Origin: Pseudomonadota bacterium
GTDB lineage: Bacteria > Pseudomonadota > Alphaproteobacteria > Acetobacterales > Acetobacteraceae
DNA: 6,166 nt
Direction of reading: 5' to 3'
Assembly (NCBI GenBank): GCA_021785335.1
Contig: JAJYFW010000124.1
Coordinates: 1-6,166, forward strand
The notes below the pieces were generated by a model, which searched no databases, was not told the origin of the DNA, and saw only the letters and a list, made by a program, of their open reading frames with translations. Below, one piece after another: positions 1 through 6,166 of the stretch (within the stretch, counting starts at the first letter, position 1; every line of letters starts with the position of its first letter). The translations under genes and the position numbers were made by a program.

Positions 1-169
1 CGATAGTATCAGTTCGATCACGCAACAGTTTGGCGGCGGCTAGGAGACCGGCGGTGCGGGCCTCGGCGCCGACGACGGCGATGGCGCGGGAGGCGACGCG
101 GGCGCGGGTGGCCGCCTCGCGCATCCAGGTCGTGGCGTCCGTTGTCGTCTCGGTCTGCCCGATATCCAT
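1..169 (-). CDS. proA: Glutamate-5-semialdehyde dehydrogenase (gamma-glutamyl phosphate reductase), N-terminal part
   Basis: Only the first 56 codons are in the window; the gene runs off the left edge. The translation begins MDIGQTETTTDATTWMREAA and continues with an Ala/Arg-rich helix and then TAGLLAAAKLLRD, which matches the ProA N-terminus, where a helical segment precedes the aldehyde-dehydrogenase-type NADPH-binding fold. ProA reduces gamma-glutamyl phosphate to glutamate-5-semialdehyde in the cytoplasm, the second step of proline synthesis. The ATG at 169-167 has a strong purine-rich ribosome binding site (GGGGAGGGA) a few bases upstream, which fixes the start. It begins 20 nt after the proB stop, so the two genes are almost certainly co-transcribed. 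The catalytic cysteine lies outside the window. The call rests on the N-terminal pattern plus the adjacent proB. Confidence 0.88.
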   Translation of the reverse strand, partial: MDIGQTETTTDATTWMREAATRARVASRAIAVVGAEARTAGLLAAAKLLRDRTDTI

Positions 170-189
170 GGTCCCTCCCCTGCCGCGCG

Positions 190-1314
190 TTATGCCATTT
201 TCGCGTGCAGCAGCACCAGATCGTCGCGGTGGATCATCTCGTCGCGGCCGCGCCAGCCGAGGATCGCCTCGATGTCGGCCGAGCGGTGGCCGGCGATGCG
301 CGCGGCATCGGCGCTGGCGTAGGCGCAGAGGCCGCGGGCGAGGGCGGCACCGTCCTGGCCCACGATCTCGACCGCGTCGCCGCGATCGAAGGCGCCGTCC
401 ACGCCGCGCACGCCCGCGGGCAGCAGCGAGCGGCCGGCACGCAGGGCACGCACGGCGCCGGCGTCGATGACGAGGCGGCCCTGCGGCGCGAGCGAGCCAA
501 GGATCCAGCGCTGACGCGCGCTGCGACCCTCGGGCCGCGGCAGGAACCAGGTACAGCGAGCGCCCGCGAGCATGGCCGAGAGCGGACGCTCGGTGTGGCC
601 GAGCGCGATGGCCATGGCGACCCCGGCGCCGGTCGCGATGCGTGCGGCAGCAAGCTTGGTGCGCATCCCACCAGAGGAGTAGCCGGGCGGCGGGTCACCG
701 GCCATCGCCTCGATCTCCGGGGTGAGGCCGGTGACCTCCGGGATGTGGCTGGCGTCCGGGTCGCGGCGGGGATCGGCAGTGTAGAGCCCATCGATGTCCG
801 AGAGCAGGACAAGCGCGTCGGCGCGCAGCATCTCGGCGACGCGGGCGGCGAGGCGGTCGTTGTCGCCGAAACGGATTTCCGCCGTAGCGACGGTGTCATT
901 CTCGTTTATAACGGGAACGCAACGCAGTCCAAGCAGCGTCTCCAGCGTCGCGCGGGCGTTGAGGTAGCGGCGGCGGTCCTCGGTGTCCTCCATCGTGAGG
1001 AGGAGCTGGGCCGCGGTGATGTCCCGGGCCGCGAGCGCCTCGCTCCATGCGCCGGCAAGGCGGATCTGGCCCACGGCGGCAGCGGCCTGCTTCTCCTCCA
1101 GCCGCAGGTTGCCGCGGGTGAGGCCGAGCGCGCGGCGGGCGAGCGCGATGGCGCCGGAGGAGACGACGACGACTTCCCTGCCCTGCTCGCGCAGCTGCGC
1201 GATGTCCTCGGCGATGCCAGCGAGCCAGGCGGCGCGTGGGGCGGCGAGCGCGGGGTCGACCACCAGCGCGGAGCCGATCTTGACCACGATGCGGTGCGCA
1301 GCGTCGAGGTTCAC
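190..1314 (-). CDS. proB: Glutamate 5-kinase with C-terminal PUA domain
   Basis: This 374-residue protein phosphorylates glutamate to gamma-glutamyl phosphate using ATP, the committed and usually proline-inhibited step of proline synthesis. The amino-acid-kinase domain shows VVKIGS at residues 10-15, VSSGA at 51-55, VINENDTV at 135-142, FGDND at 149-153, LSDIDGLYTADP at 171-182 and GGMRTK at 215-220. A PUA domain follows from about residue 279 to 358 (GRLVIDAGAVRAL onward). The length agrees with the usual 367-377 residues. The reading frame stays open upstream to 1383, but that would add 23 Pro/Arg-rich residues overlapping obg. The GTG at 1314, preceded by GGGGA at a 6-nt gap, puts MNLDAAHRIVVKIGS at the N-terminus as expected. 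It starts 19 nt after the obg stop and 20 nt precede proA. Confidence 0.96.
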   Translation of the reverse strand: MNLDAAHRIVVKIGSALVVDPALAAPRAAWLAGIAEDIAQLREQGREVVVVSSGAIALARRALGLTRGNLRLEEKQAAAAVGQIRLAGAWSEALAARDITAAQLLLTMEDTEDRRRYLNARATLETLLGLRCVPVINENDTVATAEIRFGDNDRLAARVAEMLRADALVLLSDIDGLYTADPRRDPDASHIPEVTGLTPEIEAMAGDPPPGYSSGGMRTKLAAARIATGAGVAMAIALGHTERPLSAMLAGARCTWFLPRPEGRSARQRWILGSLAPQGRLVIDAGAVRALRAGRSLLPAGVRGVDGAFDRGDAVEIVGQDGAALARGLCAYASADAARIAGHRSADIEAILGWRGRDEMIHRDDLVLLHAKMA

Positions 1315-1320
1315 GGCCGG

Positions 1321-1325
1321 TCCCC
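1321..1325 (-). promoter_or_regulatory. Ribosome binding site that selects the proB GTG start
   Basis: On the minus strand GGGGA lies six bases before the GTG at 1314-1312. No ATG lies at the conserved N-terminus, so this site decides the start. It falls in the short obg-proB gap. Confidence 0.6.
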
Positions 1326-1333
1326 GGCGCGGT

Positions 1334-2681
<1,348 letters not shown>

Positions 2682-2731
2682 GGTGCTGGTCCTTCCTTGC
2701 CCTGGGCCCTACGCGGCCTGGATGCCGAAAT

Positions 2732-3046
2732 TCACGACGCGCTGATGCCAGCGACGCGCAGCACGGTGACGTGCTGGCGATGGCCGCCCTTGCGGCGGGA
2801 GTTCTGCCGGCGGCGCTTCTTGAAGATGACGACCTTCTCGAGCCGGTCCTGGGCGATGACGGTGGCCGTGACGGAAGCGCCGGCTATGGTCGGCGCGCCG
2901 AGCGTGAGACCGCCCTCGCCGCCGACCGCGAGCACGTCGGTAAAGGTGACGGTCTCGCCGGCCTCGGCCGGAAGTTTCTCGACCTTCAGCACCGCGTTCT
3001 CGGTAACGCGGTACTGCTTACCGCCGGTGCGGATGATGGCGAACAT
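2732..3046 (-). CDS. rplU: 50S ribosomal protein L21
   Basis: The 104-residue protein binds 23S rRNA in the large ribosomal subunit. The N-terminus [14 protein letters not shown] and the C-terminal signature [18 protein letters not shown] (74-91) followed by VTVLRVAGI are characteristic of bacterial L21, which is about 103 residues in E. coli. The frame extends upstream to an ATG at 3067, giving MSFAEAI before the conserved start, but the ATG at 3046 has a CGAGG ribosome binding site at a 5-nt gap and gives the family-typical N-terminus. It is the first gene of the rplU-rpmA unit. A near-consensus promoter lies 66-93 nt upstream, and the leader between can form a GC-rich hairpin. Confidence 0.98.
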   Translation of the reverse strand: MFAIIRTGGKQYRVTENAVLKVEKLPAEAGETVTFTDVLAVGGEGGLTLGAPTIAGASVTATVIAQDRLEKVVIFKKRRRQNSRRKGGHRQHVTVLRVAGISAS

Positions 3047-3074
3047 GATGGCCTCGGCAAACGACAAAACAATG

Positions 3075-3099
3075 GGCGGCGAAAGGGCACCCTGCCGCC
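3075..3099 (-). promoter_or_regulatory. Inverted repeat (hairpin) in the rplU leader
   Basis: In the minus-strand leader RNA, GGCGGC (3099-3094) pairs perfectly with GCCGCC (3080-3075) around a 13-nt loop that itself contains GGGTGCCC. It lies between the predicted transcription start and the rplU ribosome binding site. A role in ribosomal-protein feedback or attenuation is possible but is only inferred; it may be incidental in GC-rich DNA. Confidence 0.35.
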
Positions 3100-3111
3100 G
3101 GGGAAGCGCGG

Positions 3112-3139
3112 CTTATAGCGGAGGAGCGGCCGGTGTCAA
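3112..3139 (-). promoter_or_regulatory. Sigma70-type promoter of rplU-rpmA
   Basis: On the minus strand a perfect -35 box TTGACA (3139-3134) is followed after 16 nt by TATAAG (3117-3112), five of six matches to the -10 consensus. Transcription should begin near 3105, giving a leader of about 60 nt to the rplU ATG. The strength suits a ribosomal protein operon. Confidence 0.8.
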
Positions 3140-3170
3140 CGAAACCCTGGGTTGCGGGCGGGGCGTGGGG

Positions 3171-3196
3171 GAAAGGGCGGGAATTCCGGCCCTTTC
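3171..3196. repeat. Near-perfect 26-bp palindrome between rplU and tRNA-Ser
   Basis: GAAAGGGC (3171-3178) is mirrored by GCCCTTTC (3189-3196), and the centre GGAATTCC is itself palindromic; only the pair 3179/3188 (G/G) fails, so 12 of 13 pairs match. It lies 31 nt upstream of the rplU -35 box and about 60 nt upstream of the tRNA. Such symmetry suits a dimeric DNA-binding protein or a cruciform. No regulator is recognised and the function is unknown. Confidence 0.6.
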
Positions 3197-3258
3197 GGCA
3201 TGGCGGCGGCGGAAGCCGTTTGCAACCCCGCGCCCTATCTTCTAAGAGCGCGGCCGCG

Positions 3259-3349
<91 letters not shown>

Positions 3350-3377
3350 CGTAAGTCATTCTTAAGGCTCAGTTTTT

Positions 3378-3412
3378 CGGCAATTCGACTTAAGCAAAAA
3401 TTGCCGCGTTTT
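3378..3412 (+). terminator. Candidate terminator of tRNA-Ser (hairpin A)
   Basis: CGGCAATT (3378-3385) pairs perfectly with AATTGCCG (3399-3406) over a 13-nt loop, and CGTTTT follows. The stem is only half GC and the loop is long, so it is a moderate candidate for ending the tRNA transcript 30-60 nt past the CCA. It shares its 3' arm with the hairpin at 3396-3425, so only one can form at a time. Confidence 0.45.
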
Positions 3413-3425
3413 GCCGGCTATTTTT
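3396..3425. terminator. Candidate bidirectional terminator (hairpin B)
   Basis: AAAAATTGCCG (3396-3406) pairs with CGGCTATTTTT (3415-3425) except for one T/T mismatch, around an 8-nt loop. The A5 and T5 flanks give a T tract after the GC core on both strands, so it could stop both the tRNA transcript and the convergent recombinase transcript. The GC core is only four pairs, which limits confidence. Confidence 0.45.
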
Positions 3426-3452
3426 AGAGGCGCGATGGTCGCCGAGCGACGC

Positions 3453-3467
3453 CAGAGACGGTCTCTG
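3453..3467. repeat. Perfect palindrome CAGAGAC-G-GTCTCTG
   Basis: Seven-base arms (3453-3459 and 3461-3467) are perfectly complementary around one central G. The half-site GTCTCTGA (3461-3468) recurs as a direct repeat at 3497-3504. The arrangement resembles a protein-binding site with an extra half-site; the binding partner is unknown. Confidence 0.55.
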
Positions 3468-3514
3468 ACGGGGTTTTGAGGGCTTCCGGCGCCTGCGTCT
3501 CTGAGGGCAGTATT

Positions 3515-3561
3515 TTTGGTACGGTTCGCTGCATCGCCGCTGCCCAGCGAGGGGTACCAAA
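3515..3561. repeat. 47-bp imperfect inverted repeat beside the recombinase stop; candidate recombinase or attachment site
   Basis: The left arm TTTGGTACGGTTCGCTG (3515-3531) and right arm CAGCGAGGGGTACCAAA (3545-3561) match as inverted repeats at 14 of 17 positions (8 outer and 6 inner pairs, with a 3-base internal mismatch), around 13 central bases. There is no T tract on either side, so it is not a standard terminator. The total size is close to the 40-50 bp of known large serine recombinase attachment sites, which contain imperfect inverted-repeat arms. It ends 28 nt from the recombinase stop codon. Use as an attachment site is inference. Confidence 0.5.
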
Positions 3562-3589
3562 GCGCATCAGTTGAGTAGCCTATGGGGCT

Positions 3590-5336
<1,747 letters not shown>

Positions 5337-5347
<11 letters not shown>

Positions 5348-5828
5348 CGGAAGCCCCTTCATCGCTGGTTGAAGGACTGCCGAGCACAGGCCGCGCCTTC
5401 GCCAAGCCGAAGAACCTGGGGCCGGACCAGTGGGCGCCGGTGATGGCGTTGGCGATCTCGGTGAGGGAGGTGTAGCGGCGGTCCTCAAAGAGGAAGCCTT
5501 CCTCCATCACCGTGACGCTCAGGGTGCGGCCTCGCCAGGTGCGGAGGAGACGGGTGCCGGGGCGGAGGCGAGGTGCTGGCTGCGCCCGGGCCTCACCACC
5601 CTCTTCCTCCCCGCCCTCGGCCAAGGCGAGCAGGCGGCGACGGATGGCACCGGGCAATCCGCCCAGGGCTGCCTCCTGCCACTTGTCGGCGATGCCGCGG
5701 GTGAGGAGGTCGCGACGCACACGAGAGGGCGGCGCCACTCGATACAAGCGCCGCCACTCGGCGCGTAGGGCTGCGATGTCCATGGTCGCCAGCGACCGCA
5801 GCCGCTCGTCCAGATCGCACCCGCTCAC
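5337..5828 (-). CDS. DUF2924 domain protein, partner of the recombinase
   Basis: This 163-residue soluble protein of unknown function belongs, by recalled sequence pattern, to the DUF2924 family that often precedes recombinase genes in alphaproteobacteria. The N-terminal part has LRAEWRRLYRVAPPSRVRRD (21-40) and a charged helical stretch with GLPGAIRRRLLALA (57-70). An acidic linker (71-80) leads to a C-terminal domain with LRPGTRLLRTWRGR (88-101), FLFEDRRYTSLTEIANAITG (112-131) and HWSGPRFFGL (133-142). The start is taken as the GTG at 5828, which overlaps the DUF3489 stop as GTGA, a usual sign of translational coupling; AAGAAG lies just upstream. An internal ATG at 5783 has no better ribosome binding site. 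The end overlaps the recombinase start by 11 nt. No signal peptide or membrane segment is seen. A DNA-binding or accessory role in recombination is inferred only from context. Confidence 0.85.
5354..5359 (-). promoter_or_regulatory. Ribosome binding site that selects the recombinase start
   Basis: On the minus strand AAGGGG is placed six bases before the ATG at 5347-5345, inside the end of the DUF2924 coding sequence. The alternative ATG at 5362 lacks such a site, so this favours the 585-residue product. Confidence 0.6.
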
Positions 5829-6166
5829 GAGCGCTTCTTGGTGCGGCCACCGGATGCCTTCGTGGGCTTGGCGATGCGGTAGACGCGGCCACGTCCCTCG
5901 TCGCGCTGCGAGATGACGTTGAGGCCGAGCTTCTTCTTGAGGGTGAAGCTGATGGCGCCGCGGATGGAGTGGTTCTGCCAGCCGGTGGCCTTCACCAGCT
6001 CGGCGATGGAAGCACCCTCGGGGCGCTGCAGCAGGTCGACGAGGATCGCCTGCTTGGTCTGACGGCCTTCTTCGGCCGCTGCCGGCTTTGCGGCCGCTGT
6101 ACGCTTCGCCTTAGGCTTGCTTCGGGTCGCCGTGGCGGCCTGCGTCGTCGCGCTGGTTGTTGCGCT
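5825..6166 (-). CDS. DUF3489 domain protein, 5' end outside the window
   Basis: The frame is open from the right edge to the TGA at 5827-5825, giving 113 residues without a start codon. The first part is a low-complexity Ala/Thr/Lys tail (KPKAKRTAAAKPAAAEEG). It is followed by the DUF3489 pattern: TKQAILVDLLQRPEG, IAELVKATGWQNHSIRGAI, FTLKKKLGLNVISQRDEG and RGRVYRI. The order of helices with a final short basic strand pair suggests a winged-helix DNA-binding fold, which is inference. The C-terminus is basic (GGRTKKRS). It is first of three coupled genes, ahead of DUF2924 (4-nt overlap) and the recombinase. The probable promoter and start lie to the right of the window. Biochemical function is unknown. 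Confidence 0.85.
   Translation of the reverse strand, partial: SATTSATTQAATATRSKPKAKRTAAAKPAAAEEGRQTKQAILVDLLQRPEGASIAELVKATGWQNHSIRGAISFTLKKKLGLNVISQRDEGRGRVYRIAKPTKASGGRTKKRS

Noticed and set aside
3515..3561. Inverted repeat as a rho-independent terminator of the recombinase gene
   Set aside because: No run of T follows the stem on either strand and the stem has a three-base internal mismatch.
5348..5488. Upstream starts for the recombinase
   Set aside because: They would extend deeper into the DUF2924 gene and add a Pro/Ser/Arg-rich sequence not expected before the resolvase domain. The site at 5354-5359 supports the ATG at 5347.

Overview
The window reads as chromosomal DNA from a high-GC alphaproteobacterium. 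The gene order rplU-rpmA-obg-proB-proA is typical of that class. The Obg effector segment reads [10 protein letters not shown] rather than the commoner TLVPNLGVV, and from memory this points to Rhodospirillales/Acetobacteraceae. The taxonomic call rests on synteny and recalled family sequences, not on a search.

Left part (1-3139), all on the minus strand. A sigma70-type promoter (TTGACA, 16 nt, TATAAG) drives rplU (L21) and rpmA (L27). A rho-independent terminator follows rpmA and lies inside the short leader of obg, a GTPase involved in ribosome assembly. Downstream come proB (glutamate 5-kinase, GTG start) and the beginning of proA (glutamate-5-semialdehyde dehydrogenase), which catalyse the first two steps of proline synthesis. 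The obg-proB and proB-proA gaps are only about 20 nt, so those three genes probably share a transcript.

Middle (3140-3589). tRNA-Ser(CGA), on the plus strand and with an encoded CCA, is divergent from rplU. A near-perfect 26-bp palindrome lies between them. After the tRNA comes about 240 bp without a gene. It starts AT-rich (27 of 60 bases are G or C at 3361-3420) and is full of inverted repeats: two overlapping terminator-like hairpins, a 15-bp palindrome, and a 47-bp imperfect inverted repeat next to the recombinase stop codon.

Right part (3590-6166), minus strand. Three overlapping genes run toward the tRNA: a DUF3489 protein (its start lies outside the window), a DUF2924 protein and a 585-residue large serine recombinase. 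The first overlap is 4 nt (GTGA) and the second is 11 nt, so the three are probably translationally coupled. This looks like one end of an integrated element or a resident recombinase cassette placed beside a core tRNA gene. The recombinase has its catalytic residues but lacks the usual zinc-ribbon cysteines, and it carries a C-terminal helix-turn-helix-like segment. The roles of the two DUF proteins are unknown.
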